Shown: positions 1 to 11,633, counted from the first letter of the stretch. The stretch: DNA of 64,000 bases from Calliphora vicina (GCF_958450345.1 NC_088782.1:100718358-100782357); one strand, 5' to 3'. Program-made: numbers and translations. The notes: generated by a model not told the origin, from the letters alone.

Positions 1-1152
1 GCACCTGGTCGTGAATGTCGTCGCAGATTATATATGATGCGTGGATTTCACTTAGTGTGGCATGAGGATTATTTACACCAACTAAAGCTATACCACGCGT
101 GGCATAACCAGAGCGATCAATTAGGACACGATAGTACAACTGTGGCACGGGTAGGATGCCGTTGTTGTTCATGTCCATGGTTAAATAGAAATCATGATAG
201 TGCAGACCACCATCACCACCAGCTGCTTTGTACGGTAATTGTAATACACCAAAGGTGCCCGTATAACAGTCGACCAGCAGCTGTGACTTTGCAACAAACT
301 TACGCACTTCATCCTCAAGGGCAGCCCACTGGCCGCCGTTGAATGCCTGCCATTGTGGTGCAACGTTAAAAAAGTTGAAGGTGGCTCTCTGCTGATTGCC
401 ATAGATAAAGTCAGATTTAGCAGCCAAATGGCCACGAGCCAAAAACAGAGTATTGTTGTCGAAAAGATGCTCATGCTGGCCCTGCAACAAAGCTGCTGCT
501 TGCTGTCGCTGGTATTGTTGTGTATAAAGGTGATTCATATTGACATCTTTGAAATGGCCAGCTTTGCTGAAATTCAAGCGCTTAATGGATCTCTGAAAGT
601 GTATGTTGGCCGGCAACAATGTATGTTGCACGTACAATGTGCTCAACACCGTATCGTCATAACATATACGCATTGTTTCTAAAAAACGACTACTGCTGAT
701 GTTGAAACCTACACGGTACATTTGAGCTTTCACGGATGCCTGGCCATCTGTCATAGTTGGACATTTTTCGTACAATTGTTCAACCATATACTTTGCCGGT
801 TGTTCGCAAATGAATTGTGGAAACTCGTACTTCTCTCCCTGCCACAAAAACGTTTTGTCGTGCAAGCAACGTGGTCGCAAAGTCTTTGTATTCTTGGCCA
901 CTTGAAGGATATTACTAAATTTTGCCCTGTTGTTCTGGTTCTTGTTGGTGGATGATGCTGAGCCATTGTTGCCCTCCGTTGCATTGGCAAATGACTTGGA
1001 ACAATGTAATTCAATAGCTGCACCACGTGGTACTTGTAATTGTCCACGCGCATTGGGTAACCAAAATTGATTCGTATCTGGTATGATGTATAGAGGTTGT
1101 GGTGTGTTTCCCTTTGGTAAATCCTGTTGTACGTCCAATAAACAAGGAGGTC
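1..1152 (-). CDS. Secreted DNA/RNA non-specific endonuclease, 3' exon (C-terminus off the left edge)
   Basis: This exon encodes nearly all of an arthropod NUC-type endonuclease that cleaves DNA and RNA using a catalytic His and a bound metal ion. The frame is open from an acceptor AG (1154-1153) to the window edge. The catalytic motif LARGHLAAKSDF is followed by FFNVAPQWQAFNGGQW, which contains the metal-binding Asn, and then by YTGTFGV, MNNNGILPVP and GVNNPHATL. The same blocks occur in the same order in the nuclease at 11727-14285. By comparison with that protein only about 35-40 C-terminal residues lie outside the window. The exon starts in phase 1 and joins the signal-peptide exon at 5312-5519. 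It differs from the neighbour by an Asn/Ser/Gln-rich insert near the domain start and a Gln-rich stretch before the active site. The Drosophila CG3819/CG14118/CG14120/CG6839 group is the likely family; orthology is not established. The family is secure and the active site looks intact. Confidence 0.88.
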
Positions 1153-1650
1153 CTTTACACAGAGAAAAGAATAAGTGTTAAATAAATATTTATTATTAAT
1201 GTTGGTCAATGGGGTGATTTTCAATTTAAAAATCTTGAAAGGTTTACAAACACTTTGGATTTAATGGGTAAAAAAAAATATATTTTGTTTTATGTGTAAA
1301 GTTTTTTGTAAGTGAAAAGCTGAAATATCTATCATAGCATTGACCTATTTTTTGTCTAAAAGAAACTAGAATAAAAATAAATCTCTTTAAGCTAGAATAT
1401 GAAATCCATTTATGTATTTATGTATATCAGGCTTCGTTTTAAAGAAAATTAGCCTTTTGCAGGAAATGTAGCTCAAAATCAGTGTTTTTACTTGCCGATA
1501 TGCAGGGGAAGGAGTTGAACCAGAGTTATGAACCAAAATGTGAGAAAATCTTCAAAAAAGTTGATATTTTAGATAATACCAAGTTTTTTTATGATAAAAA
1601 GACAAACTTTGTTGATAATGCTAAGAATCGGACCATGTATTCATAAAAAA

Positions 1651-2258
1651 CAAGTAAGAAAGTATGGTCGGTCAAGCCCGACCTACACTAATAAAAGAGC
1701 AAAAACATTTTTCTTTTAAAATTTCAATAATTTATATTTTTGAGTGATTTTCGGAAGTGGGCCTAATATGGGAGCTATGACCAATTATGGACCGATCACC
1801 ATGAAATTAGGTGGTGTGATTTATGTCTATATGAAAGTTTACTATATTGAATTTTGTGAGTATACCAACATTTTTAAGCGATTTATGCACGTTAAAGTGA
1901 TTTTCGAAAGCGGGTCTATATGGGAGCTATGACTAATTATGGACCGGTCGTAACAAAATTTGGTGACATGAATTTTGTATATATAAAACTTATTTGGAGC
2001 GCAATTTGTGGAGATAAATTTATAAATTAAACATTTATGACCGATAAAGTCCAATTTCGGAAGGACATTCAAAATTGCGACCAGTACTCTGCGCACAAGG
2101 TTTACATGGACAGCCAGCCAACCAGACGGACGGACGGGCATCGTTTAATCGACTCAGAAAGTGATTCCAAGTCGATCCGTATACTTTAAGTTGGGTGTTA
2201 GACTAATATTTTGGGCGTTACAAACATCTGCACAAACGCATAATATCCTCCCAACTGT
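1651..2258 (+). repeat. Dispersed repeat family R1, copy a (interrupted)
   Basis: This is the first of several copies of one interspersed family. Shared landmarks are GTCAAGCCCGACC near the left end, repeated GGAGCTATGA..AATTATGGACCGAT blocks, GTACTCTGCGCACAAGG, a GACG-rich stretch, AATCGACTCAGAAAGTGATT, and a right end ACTATGGTGGTGTAGGGTAT. Other copies lie at 7793-8527, 45053-45765 (reverse), 48475-49040, 55371-55735 (reverse) and, in fragments, 35975-36325 and 38239-38589. This copy is split by the foldback element at 2268-3403; its last bases resume at 3413. It has no coding capacity and looks like a non-autonomous element, possibly DINE/Helentron-like. The class assignment is uncertain. 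Confidence 0.75.
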
Positions 2259-2267
2259 GGTGGTGTA

Positions 2268-3403
2268 GGTACCGTGAAATAACTCGCAAATGAAATTACT
2301 CCCCACGAAAAGATGAAATAACACCCAACAAATTTTTCATACAACTTAGGACTTATTTCATTATGAAACAACTCCTAACGCATAGGGAGTTATTTCATAA
2401 TTTTTTGTTGAGAGTTATTTCATAATGCAATAACTCCCAATGAAATTTTTGTTGGGTTTTATTTCATTTTATTTTGGGAATCAGGAGTTATTTCACTGTA
2501 TTGGGAGTTATTTCATTTTTGTTGGGTTCTACTTTGCCAAAGCAGATCCCACAAATATCAAAAACTGGCTTCACTCAGAAAAGTTTTTTGCATTGCTGGC
2601 CTTCGGCCGGGCGCTAAGGTTTTCTCCTCTGGGGTGTATCAAAAACTGGCTTCGCTCAGAAAAGTGTTTTGCATTGCCGGCCTTCGGCCAGGCGCAAAGG
2701 TTTTCTCCTCTGGAGTGTATCAAAAACCGGCTTCGCTCAGAAAAGATTATTTTTACATCGTCGGTCTTTGTCAGGTTGCAACGATTTCTTAATCTGGTTC
2801 GAAATGAAAATCGGCTTTCTGAAATATTATAAAACCTTTCTGCAATGAAAGAAATCTTTTCAGAGCGAAGCCAGATTTTGAAACACACCGGAGGAGAAAA
2901 CCTTAGCGCACGGCCAAAAACCGGCAATGCAAAAAACTTTTCTGAGCCAAGCCAGTTTTTGATACACCCCAGAGGAGAAAACCTTAGCGCCCGGCCAAAG
3001 GCCCGCAATGTAAAACAAATTTTCTGAGTGAAGCCAGTTTTTTACACATCACAGAGGAGTAAAACTTTGCGCTACGCCATAGGCCCGCAATGCAAAAACT
3101 GTTTGGTAAGCGAAGAATAATTTCACTTTTGTAGTTCCTTTTTTAGATTATATAAATAAATTGCTTCGGATTGGGAATTATTTCATTTCTATTGGGATTT
3201 ACTTCATTAGGAGTTATTTCGCTTTTTTGGGACTAATATTTTTAAAATTATGAAACCGCCGATTATTGGGAGTAATTTCATTTTACCCTTTGGTAGTTAT
3301 TTCATTTTTCAGGTTTGGGAATTATTTCATTTTTGATGGGAATTACTTCATTGGGATTTATTTCATTGGCAGTTGTTTCATTTGGGAGCTATTTCACGGT
3401 ACC
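2268..3403. mobile_element. Foldback-type element with 9-bp target duplication
   Basis: The element begins GGTACCGTGAAATAACTC and ends with the matching inverted form (GAGCTATTTCACGGTACC read on the plus strand with one difference). It is flanked by a perfect 9-bp direct repeat, GGTGGTGTA (2259-2267 and 3404-3412). The outer arms are built of repeated GGGAGTTATTTCA motifs. The inner arms are tandem copies of an 81-bp unit (starts at 2556, 2637 and 2718 in the left arm) repeated in opposite orientation on the right (about 2857-3060). Long inverted arms made of tandem subrepeats with 9-bp duplications are the hallmark of Foldback (FB) elements in Drosophila. The 81-bp period is a multiple of three, so it leaves chance open frames on both strands; these are not genes. 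The target was a copy of repeat R1. Confidence 0.85.
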
Positions 3404-3425
3404 GGTGGTGTAGGGTATAAAAATC

Positions 3426-3880
3426 AGTAAAAAGAAATTGCAAGGTCATCTTTTTCGTGTATCGGACTTAATTTAACTATAAAATACACTTCTGAAAATC
3501 ACTTAATTAGGCATAAACCTAAGTATTATAATATCCTTATGATGCTGAATCACATTTAAAATTCATATATCATGAATTCCACCAAAGAGAACAGATATTT
3601 TATCTTTTTTTAATTTGAATAAACAATATCAAATGTCCGGTTTTACCTCGTTTTTGGTCATAGTTTTCCAAAATTTCATATTTGTAAAAAGTCCAATTAA
3701 AAATTAATATTTCTTGGTCCTTTTTAAAAAAAAAAATAATTTTAAAAAAAGGACCAATACAGGATAGCATTTTCTCACTTGACAATTCGAGTTTCAAAAT
3801 ATTACTATCAAGATTTATAATCATTATTGTTTTGAGTCAGATGAATTAAAAATTGTATTTCTATATTTATTAATTTTGGA
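3426..3880. other. Intronic AT-rich DNA without recognisable features
   Basis: This stretch lies between the tail of the R1 copy and the SINE-like repeat, inside the nuclease intron. It contains homopolymer A/T runs and no reading frame or repeat landmark that I recognise. Confidence 0.5.
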
Positions 3881-4040
3881 GATGTGTGCTGGACTATCCA
3901 ACTGAGGGTTGTTGGTTCGATTCCCGCCAGAAACTCTGGGTGTATCTGAAGACAAACAAAACGCTTCGCAGTTTGTTTTTGTTAAAAAAGGATCTAAAGG
4001 TTAACAGAGGGTTCTACTGGTAATATGTTTACCTGTTTTG
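3881..4040 (+). repeat. tRNA-derived SINE-like repeat
   Basis: A perfect RNA polymerase III B box, GGTTCGATTCC (3914-3924), sits about 30 bases downstream of a weak A-box-like segment in a tRNA-like head. This is followed by an unrelated tail ending in a T-rich region. It cannot be a functional tRNA because no acceptor stem pairs. A SINE or SINE fragment is the best reading, and its boundaries are approximate. Confidence 0.45.
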
Positions 4041-4109
4041 GCCACCTAGATTATCAAATTTCATGGTTATTTTGCTGTGATATTGGATAAGCCGCATTTA
4101 TTTTTTTCA

Positions 4110-4400
4110 TTTGAAAAATCTACTCCAGAGCTTAGATGCCGAATTTGCAGATGTTGATTCAACTATTTCACCTCTCAGCAGCTTTTGTCACTTTCTTAAT
4201 CTTTTTAGTAACTCTTTGTATACCGGGCATCCGCGATAATTAGCGGAATGATTTCCACCGCAGTTACCACACTTCCTACTGCTACCATTCTTAACTGATG
4301 TGATACATTGTGACGAAGAGTGCAGGCCTCCGCATGCAACCATAATTTCGTGTATATCCAAATTCCTGACAATTACTACACTGAACTGGACGATTACGCT
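4110..4400 (-). pseudogene. Jockey-like non-LTR retrotransposon gag (ORF1) zinc-knuckle remnant
   Basis: On the minus strand the translation shows CSNCQEFGYT followed, after frame breaks, by CCHC-knuckle remnants (the C-G-N-C-G-G-N-H-S-A-N region) and a CPVYKE motif. In jockey-clade ORF1 proteins these occur in the same order. Stop codons and at least one frameshift interrupt the block, so it is a dead fragment. The reverse transcriptase part is absent. It lies in the nuclease intron in the same orientation as the gene. Confidence 0.6.
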
Positions 4401-5311
4401 TAAGAGGTTCCTCTTAATATGAAAATAATTTTTTTATAATGAGTTCAATAAATGATTTTACTAGGCTATTAAGCTAGTTTCACCAAGAATATTGGTGGTG
4501 GTTTTAATGGTTTTCGGATGGATTTATAATAATTTTTTTGATGATTAGAAAGGGCTTTATAAATACTGAAATTTACATAATGGAATGTTTACAAAAGATG
4601 ATGCTTCCATTCATAAGACTTCTTAACGTGTTCACTTATTTAGCATCCTGTCACTATGGTAAGTAAATCGTGAGTGGTACAAGAACAATAATGTGGCATT
4701 TGTATCAAAAGAGTCAAATCCTCCAAACTGCCTGGAGCTAAGGTCAGTGGATAGATATTGGGCTCTTGTTAAAAGAGAATTGAAGAGCACTAAAAAGGTG
4801 TCCAAAAGTGTGGTAAATTTTAAATGGATTTATGGTTGCAATAATACATATTGAATTTATATAAATTATTTTAGGTTTAGACCATATAAAATTATAATTG
4901 TTAATTTAGTATAATTTGCAAATCATTATAGTGAAATAATTTTTTTTTTGCATACATTAATATTTATTAATCACTTTAAACCGAATTACGTAACAGATGC
5001 AAAATAAAACTGCTTTTAAAACTTTCTTTATTACAAAATTTAAGTTTTTGTTAAATTTTTAACAAAAAATTTTATTTCTTATAAATAATTTTCAAATTAG
5101 TAACATTGTTTATTTTTAACTGTTACTACATATGTTTTTACATTGAAAACCCCAATGTATTAAGTTCAACAAACTCTAAAACACTTAAATAGAAAACAAC
5201 AATAAACTGATTATTTTACATTTATGTAGGTCACTGTTAAAAATATTATTTAGTACCGAATGAAATTGAAACATATTTACTTTAAACAATTGAAATAATA
5301 TATAAAATTAC
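4401..5311. other. AT-rich remainder of the nuclease intron
   Basis: This is low-complexity AT-rich intron sequence leading up to the donor at 5311. No coding exon, tRNA or repeat family was recognised. An additional small exon cannot be ruled out but is not required by the splice phases. Confidence 0.5.
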
Positions 5312-5519
5312 CTTCATTATCGACAACATTTAAATTTATATTATTTAATTGTTTAACAATGTCTTCCACATCTTCAACAGGTTGAATGGCTCGACGACAC
5401 TCCACATCAACAACAAACAACTCACTGGACAATGTCAATACAATTAACACGGCAACATAATAATGTTGTTGAAAAACTTTCACAAAAACTCGCGACATCA
5501 TTCTACCAGCTACAACCAT
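5312..5519 (-). CDS. First coding exon of the secreted nuclease (signal peptide exon)
   Basis: The exon opens at an ATG at 5519; further in-frame ATGs at 5501 and 5498 are possible starts. It encodes a hydrophobic core (YYVAVLIVLTLSS) typical of a signal peptide, followed by a short acidic spacer. It ends at a good donor (GAAG|GTAATT, GT at 5311-5310) leaving one base of a codon. The acceptor before position 1152 supplies the two bases needed to finish that codon as Gly, so the 4159-bp intron joins in frame. No other exon is needed between them. The link is inferred from phase, orientation and the need of the downstream nuclease domain for a signal peptide. It is not confirmed by transcript data. 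Confidence 0.72.
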
Positions 5520-6640
5520 CCAATACACCGACCGCTACCACAACTGAAGTTGAATTTAAAAATCTCTGTGATTTTTATCACAAAAAAATGTTAAAATAAA
5601 ATTAATTTATATAAAATAATGAAAAAAAAAGATATTTTATTTACGATTCTGTTTAACTCACAAATGCAATGTGTATTTCACAGATACTTGTATGTATCTC
5701 ATTTGATTTGTTTGTTTATTTTCATTGTTTGATGGATTTTATTTTATGTTTTTTTTTTCATGTGTTAAAAAACGTTTATGCTTACACCTGTTGCTATTTA
5801 TAATTGTGTTCCGTGTTGTTATTGTTGTCGTGGATACGTCACGTTAATTGTTTTTGTTGTTTATTATTTAGTTTGAGAGATTTTATATGTTTAAAGTTTA
5901 AACTCTGAATTTTATTTGGAAAGGTCATGTACGTGACGTAAACTAAACCATGATTTTTTACTCAGTTACTTTGTTTGGAGAAACTTTTATATTCGTTGCT
6001 CTTCTGTGCTCTTACTGGTATAATTACACTAGTTTACCAAGTTTTTGTTCATCATGTGAAACATGGGTTTGTTAGTTTAGGTCGTTTTACTTCGGTCAAA
6101 ATATTGAAAACTATCCAGATTTTGAGATATTTATTAAGATAGAAAATTGAAAAAAAAAAAAATTAAAAATGAACAATGTTAATTCTGTTTTAATAATTAT
6201 TTTAATTTTTCTCCCTCACGGCACTCAAACTATAATTTCCTAGATAAGATATTCGATCTTTCAAATCGGATCGAGAAAAACATTTTGACATAATTTTTAA
6301 TTCTTCATATACCCTTAATTTAGGTTCGCTTTTCTCAAAAATGTATATTTCATTCAATGAGCAACAAAATATTTTCTTTGTGATCTTGTGTTATCTTAAT
6401 CGTCGGCAACACACATAAGTGATGAATCAGAATATGAACGTAACTTCAGGCGCTTACGCTCCACAATAACAGCGACGCGACGCGTTTCGACGCCATATCA
6501 TCAACCGCAGTCGTTTTAATATTTACTTCTTTATTTGAGTTAATACTAAAGAACTCCAAAATTTTTATAAATTTAAAACTCAAATCTTATTTGTGATAAA
6601 AGTGTTTATACTTTTGTGATTATAGATATAAATCAAAAAT
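5520..6640. other. Upstream region of the left nuclease gene, intergenic
   Basis: This is the presumed promoter region of the minus-strand nuclease gene. It is AT-rich throughout except for a short GC-rich, CGACGCG-containing patch at about 6465-6515 close to a CAGTCG sequence. That patch could be an initiator region for a plus-strand transcript. I see no convincing TATA box in a fixed position relative to the nuclease ATG. Confidence 0.35.
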
Positions 6641-6644
6641 TGCA

Positions 6645-6790
6645 ATGTCCGTATTTAGAGACAATAGCATGCGACTTTTATTCAACAAACTAACACACAG
6701 TGGTTTAGAAACTTTTTTTGGAAATAATTCGGTATCTCGGGAACTATTGGATATATTCTTACAAAATTTCACATGGTTGGAGTTGAGGTG
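6645..6790 (+). CDS. Possible 5' coding exon of an unidentified gene
   Basis: An ATG in moderate context (TTGCAATGTCC) opens a frame of about 48 codons of non-repetitive composition (starts MSVFRDNSMRLLF). The frame then runs into a dispersed repeat at about 6800. It follows a GC-rich patch that could be a promoter. A weak donor-like AG|GTGTTT lies near the repeat border. I do not recognise the protein and see no downstream exon, so it may be a chance frame or a truncated gene. Confidence 0.2.
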
Positions 6791-6799
6791 TTTTCGAGT

Positions 6800-7790
6800 T
6801 GAGCTTTCTAGCGCTAATGGGGGCCAGTGCGTGGCCCCTCAAAGTTGGTCACCTCGGATCCCAAATTTTTTAAAAAAATCGCCAAAAATCCATTTATTAT
6901 CCGGAAGAGATAAAACTTAAAATATAAATAGTCCTTGAGAAGATCAACAAAAAGTTCGCTTACATGTGTAGGTTATCTCTATTAGTAGAAGAGATATTTA
7001 GGTTTATTGATTTATTTTTTTAATTTTGCTCGATCATTTTTTGGTTTTTTAGATATGGCAGGACTACGAAGAGTCCAAATTTATTTTTAAAATATCGGCG
7101 ATATTGGTGATATAACTCTAAAAATAATAAATAAAACCTGCTAACAGTTATCTTGGCCTTATAAAAAGTTACACTCATTCAAAGTTGAAAAATGTAAAAG
7201 GGGCCGTAGTTTTTACGTTTTTTTCCCAAAAAAGACTATAAGGTTATTCAATTCAAAAAAAAGGGAAAATTACACTCTGATTTTTTTACACCTTTACACA
7301 ACAAAAACATGAAAAAACATTAAAATGAATATCCTCTATATATTTTTTATTTTGTAGAAAAAGAGTTTCTTCGGGACTATATACAATTTGTATATGATCC
7401 GGAAATAGAACTTAATGCTAAAGCATGTAAGGGGACCTAGTCCCCACCAGGCCTATCAAAACTTGGCCAATTTAGGTTTTAGTAAAAAATTCTAAAAAGG
7501 CAAAGCATCGATCCTCGAAAAAGCTCCATATTTGTATATGTTTCTTAAATAAGTACAAAGTTGTTTTACTATCACACGGTAAATAACGTCACAGTTGGCA
7601 CTTTTCTAAAAAAAAATCAGTTTTTGGAACATATTTTCCCCGTTTTAGGAATTTCGGTATTTAAAAATAAAAATGTGAATAATTCAAATGCCATTTTTTA
7701 TTATATTTAGAATTTTATCACCAATAGCTGATATTTTAAAAATAAATTTGGACCCTCCGTAGGCCCGCCGTATCTAAAAACCAAAAAAAT
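6800..7790. repeat. Dispersed repeat family B, partial copy with inverted segment
   Basis: The sequence shares long blocks with repeats at 9139-10910, 55018-57165 and 59630-61256 (the AAAATCGCCAAAAA..CCGAATGAGCTGAAAT-type region, TTTTGCTCGATCATTT, and TATAAAAAGTTACAC). The block near 7045-7110 recurs inverted at about 7715-7790, so this copy is itself partly palindromic. There is no coding capacity. Confidence 0.6.
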
Positions 7791-7792
7791 AT

Positions 7793-8337
7793 CGGGTCAA
7801 GCCCGACCATATAATACCCTACACCAAGTAAATGAGTAAAAATATTTTTCTTTTAAAATATCAATAATTTATATTTTTGAGTGATTTTTCGAAGGGGCCT
7901 TATATGGGAGCTATGATCAATTATGGACCGATCACCATAAAATTAGGTCGTGTGATTTATGTCTATATGAAAGTTATTTATGTTGAATTTTGTGTGTATA
8001 CCAACATTTTTAAGTGATTTATGCACATTAAAGTGATTTTCGGAAGCGGGTCTATATGGGAGCTATGACTAATTATGGACCGATCGTAACAAAATTTGGT
8101 GACATGAATTTTGAATATATAAAACTTATTTGGAGTGAAATTTGTGTAGATACATAGATAAATTAAGCATTTATTACCGATAAAGTCCAATTTCGAGGGG
8201 ACATTTGTATGGGGGCTAGGTGAAATAATGGACCGATTTCAGCCAGTTTCAATAGGCCGAAAAAGTAATATGTACCAAATTTTATCGAAATATCTTCAAA
8301 ATTGCGACCTGTACTCTGCGCACAAGGTTTACATGGA

Positions 8338-8368
<31 letters not shown>

Positions 8369-8527
8369 ACGGACGGACGGACGGACATCGTTTAATCGAC
8401 TCAGAAAGTGATTCTAAGTCGATCGGTATACTTTAAGGTGGGTGTTAGACTAATATTTTTGGGCGTTACAAACATCTGCACAAACGCATAATACCCTCCC
8501 CACTATGGTGGTGTAGGGTATAAAAAG
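7793..8527 (+). repeat. Dispersed repeat family R1, copy b (fullest plus-strand copy)
   Basis: This copy runs from GGGTCAAGCCCGACC to the right end CCCTCCCCACTATGGTGGTGTAGGG. It carries all landmarks of the family, including the paired GGGAGCTATGA..ATTATGGACCGAT blocks. A tetranucleotide microsatellite (CAGC repeated, then GACG repeated) occupies about 8337-8386 and is shorter in other copies, so this tract has expanded. Confidence 0.75.
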
Positions 8528-9110
8528 TAAGAGAGCTTTGCCGAATCATATATACTTCACCTTCACCAAATTATTCCTACTTCAAAAAAAAAATGTTTAA
8601 TATTTTTAGGTAAACAAAATTTATTTTGTTTTCCAAAGTTGTTTTTTTAATTTTTTGGGAAAAAAATTTGTTCGAATTGTTTTTTTAAAATTTTTTAAAT
8701 TTAAAAATTTTTTTTAATTTAAAATTTTTTTTTGTTTTTTCAATTGTTTTTAATATTTAGCGAAAAAAGAAACTTTTGGTGAAAAAAAAAAATTCGGTTT
8801 AAAAAATATTTTTTCCGATGTTGACCCATTGTAGGGCCAATTTACTATGGTCTTATATGCGTCGTTGCAAAGGTCTTTGAAATATCTATCATTAGATATC
8901 CATATTGTCTATATTAATGACTTAGTAATCCAGATATATGTCAGCCATTTATGGACCGATTTTCTCGATTTTAAATAGCAACCGAGCCGGAAGAATATTG
9001 ATGTATGAATCGTGTATGTAAGTTTCGAAAAGTTGATTTCAATAGACAGACAGTCGGACATGGCTTAATCGACTCCGCTATCTATAAGGATCCAGAATAT
9101 ATCGCACACC
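8528..9110 (+). repeat. Dispersed repeat family C, copy 1
   Basis: The sequence matches 40490-41085. Shared landmarks are GACCCATTGTAGG, TGCAAAGGTCTTTGAAATAT, CATATTGTCTATATT, and the right-hand block TTAATCGACTCCGCTATCTA followed by GGATCCAGAATATAT. It is poly-A/T rich on the left and non-coding. Confidence 0.65.
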
Positions 9111-9138
9111 CAGTTCAAAAGTGACACAACTCAAAATT

Positions 9139-10910
9139 GATTTTTTTTACTTTTTTTAGAATAACTTCCAGGGTCTCCTAATTTTTCACTAACAATATTT
9201 AGCAAAGTTATAGGTAAAGTTGAACAACTCTCGAGAACATATCAATGCATTCTGAACGTGTCTAGTCACTCTAAATAGCACATAAAGATCACTTTGTACT
9301 TTAACAATTTTCGTTTTTACTATTTTTTGACTCTAAAACAAAGATTTTTTGTTAAAATAGTATGATCAAGTCCACACTTCTATGTTGTGCTGTATTATTT
9401 ACTCGGCTGAGGTGTTCGGAATGGGGATCAGTGAGTGGACCCTCAATGTCACACATTTAAAAAAAAATCGCCATAAAGCCATCATGCCATCCGAATGAGC
9501 TGAAATTAAAAATATAGATAGACCTTGAGAAAGTCTACATAAGTATGCTTTTATCTGTACTTAGGTTTAATTTTTTTTTTAAATTTTGCTCGATCATTTA
9601 TTTCGTATTTTATATATGATGGGCCTACGAAAGTTCGAAATTAGTTTTTTATATATGACGTATATTTGCGATAAAATTCTGAAGAAAATAAAACAAATCT
9701 GATAACAATTATTTCGTCCCTATAAAAAGTTACACGCATCCAAAGTTGAAGATTCTTTTTAGCTCCTTCGTGGCTATATACATTTTTTTTATGATTTGGA
9801 AAGAGAACTTAAAGCAAAAACGTATAAAGTAAAATTTGACTAACTTAAGCGGACATTGTACACCCCAGCCCTATCCAAACTTGGCCAATTTTGAAACAAA
9901 ATTTTAGGTTTGAGTAAAAAATTCTAAAAACGCAAAGCACCGATCCTCAGAAGCTCGACATATTTGTATAGTCCCATATGTTGTTTATGTACATACATAC
10001 AAAACGTGTTTACTATCATACTGTAAATAACGTCAAGGTGGGATATTTTCTAAAAAAAACTCAGTTTTTGGAACACATTTTCCCCGTTTTAGGAATTTCG
10101 ATGTTTGAAAACAAAGAATGGCAACATTAGTGATGCCATTGACTTAAGAACATTTAGATCTATATTAATTCCAAATTTTATTGTGATATCTGTAACTGTT
10201 CAAATGTTTCATTAATTCAAAGTTTTTATTTTTCTTGATGGAAAATCACCATTTTATAATATTGTTAGTTTTTAAGGTAAAATACCTCCGAAAAAACACA
10301 AAATTAATTTATTTCACTAAACTGTCAATCTCCAAGTCATAAGGTTTCCACCGATATCAAAAACTTATATAAAAAGCTTATATTTACTCTTCAGAAGCTC
10401 CACAAACCATGCCCACTTTCAAAAATTTTAATGTGTTTTCATATCTTGCATATCTTTTAGAGTCAAAAAGTAGTAAAAAACTAAAATTTTTATGCTACAA
10501 AGTGATTTTTGACAGCTATTTAGAATGCCTAGATATGTTCGGACTGCATTGATATGTTCACAAGAGTTATTCAGATTTACCGTAGCTATAACTTTGCAAA
10601 ATATTGTTATTGATAAATTAGGAGTCCCTGGAAGTTATTGTACAAAAAGTAAAAAAAAATTTTTCTTCCTATATTTTTTCAACAAAAGTGCACGAAAAAG
10701 GTATTTTTTGGAAAAAAAATTTAACAAAATTCTTTTGGCGCACTCTTAGCTATATTATTGCCATATAAAGTTAAGCCATATCACAAAGTCTGAATTAGCT
10801 GTTAACCAAAAACTCGGTCACCAAAATGGAAAAACTGAGTATAGGGTTTTACTACCCTTTGGTAGTAGAGTCGAACCTATACTGTCATGATCTTGTGTTT
10901 TTCCAAAAGT
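9139..10910. repeat. Dispersed repeat family B, long copy with inverted arms
   Basis: The left block (about 9139-9350: AGAATAACTTCCAGGG..CTCCTAATTT, then CATATCAATGCATTC and ATCACTTTGTA) recurs in inverted orientation at about 10440-10680. The copy is therefore foldback-like, with an unpaired middle. It continues to 10910 through TTGCCATATAAAGTTAAG and ACTACCCTTTGGTAGTAGA. The copy at 55018-57165 has the same order. The right part provides an uninterrupted version of the site hit by a Helitron at 56245. Confidence 0.65.
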
Positions 10911-11630
10911 CTTCATTTGTTGTATAGTGTTATGGACCGATTGTCATAAAATTAAGTGTCATATCTTCTGTTTATATACAACATGTCAATAAAAACTTAG
11001 AATGGCCACAGAACAATTTGGTGAATACGAATGTAAGACTCTAAAGATCACGATGTTAACCCTTGCGGTACGAGTACAAATGGTTACTTTGTTGGGTATT
11101 TAAATGTGATTTTTTGGGGTTTTATTTTTAGAAAACAAAGTTTTTTCTGAAATCCATATAATATTTCTTGTCTAGAGGCAATATATCAATATCATAAAAA
11201 ATATCAAAAAATTTTTCATTTCATTTACTAACTACAAAATAATAAAAAAAAAACTACTACAAAGTTCATAACTAGCATTTGATAAGGAAACAACAGATAC
11301 TCATACATATTTATAAAAAGAAATTCAACACGTGATTTTCATTAAACAAAAATTAACCATAAAATGACTATTAATAAAGAACAGCACGCGATGTACATTC
11401 TACTGTACACCAAACCCCTCACCGAAATTTATAATGACAATCACAACAACTAATCAGAAGCCAATTTAATCAAAAGTACTTAATTGAAAATAAATCAACT
11501 AGATAACAGGTGGTAATATAAAACAATTTATACCGGACACTGTAAAACATTTTTAAATATAAATGGATTTTCGATTTTCTGTTCCAAAGATAAGAAAATA
11601 ACACATGGATAGAACTAATAATTTAAATAA
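10911..11630. other. Intergenic region downstream of the two-domain nuclease gene
   Basis: AT-rich sequence with weak similarity to R1-type repeats around 10925-10960 and no open frame of note. It separates the repeat cluster from the 3' end of the nuclease gene. Confidence 0.4.
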
Positions 11631-11633
11631 AAA

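Noticed and set aside
34..1224. Plus- and minus-strand frames overlapping the left nuclease exon
   Set aside because: They are out of frame with the nuclease reading, which has the catalytic motifs, and show no family of their own.
2440..3027. Open frames on both strands with a repeated IKNW..SEK..FGRA..RFSP pattern
   Set aside because: They are produced by the 81-bp subrepeat of the foldback element (a multiple of three) and not by a coding gene.
8337..8386. CRISPR-like array or regulatory repeat
   Set aside because: It is a plain CAGC/GACG tetranucleotide microsatellite inside repeat R1, with no spacers.
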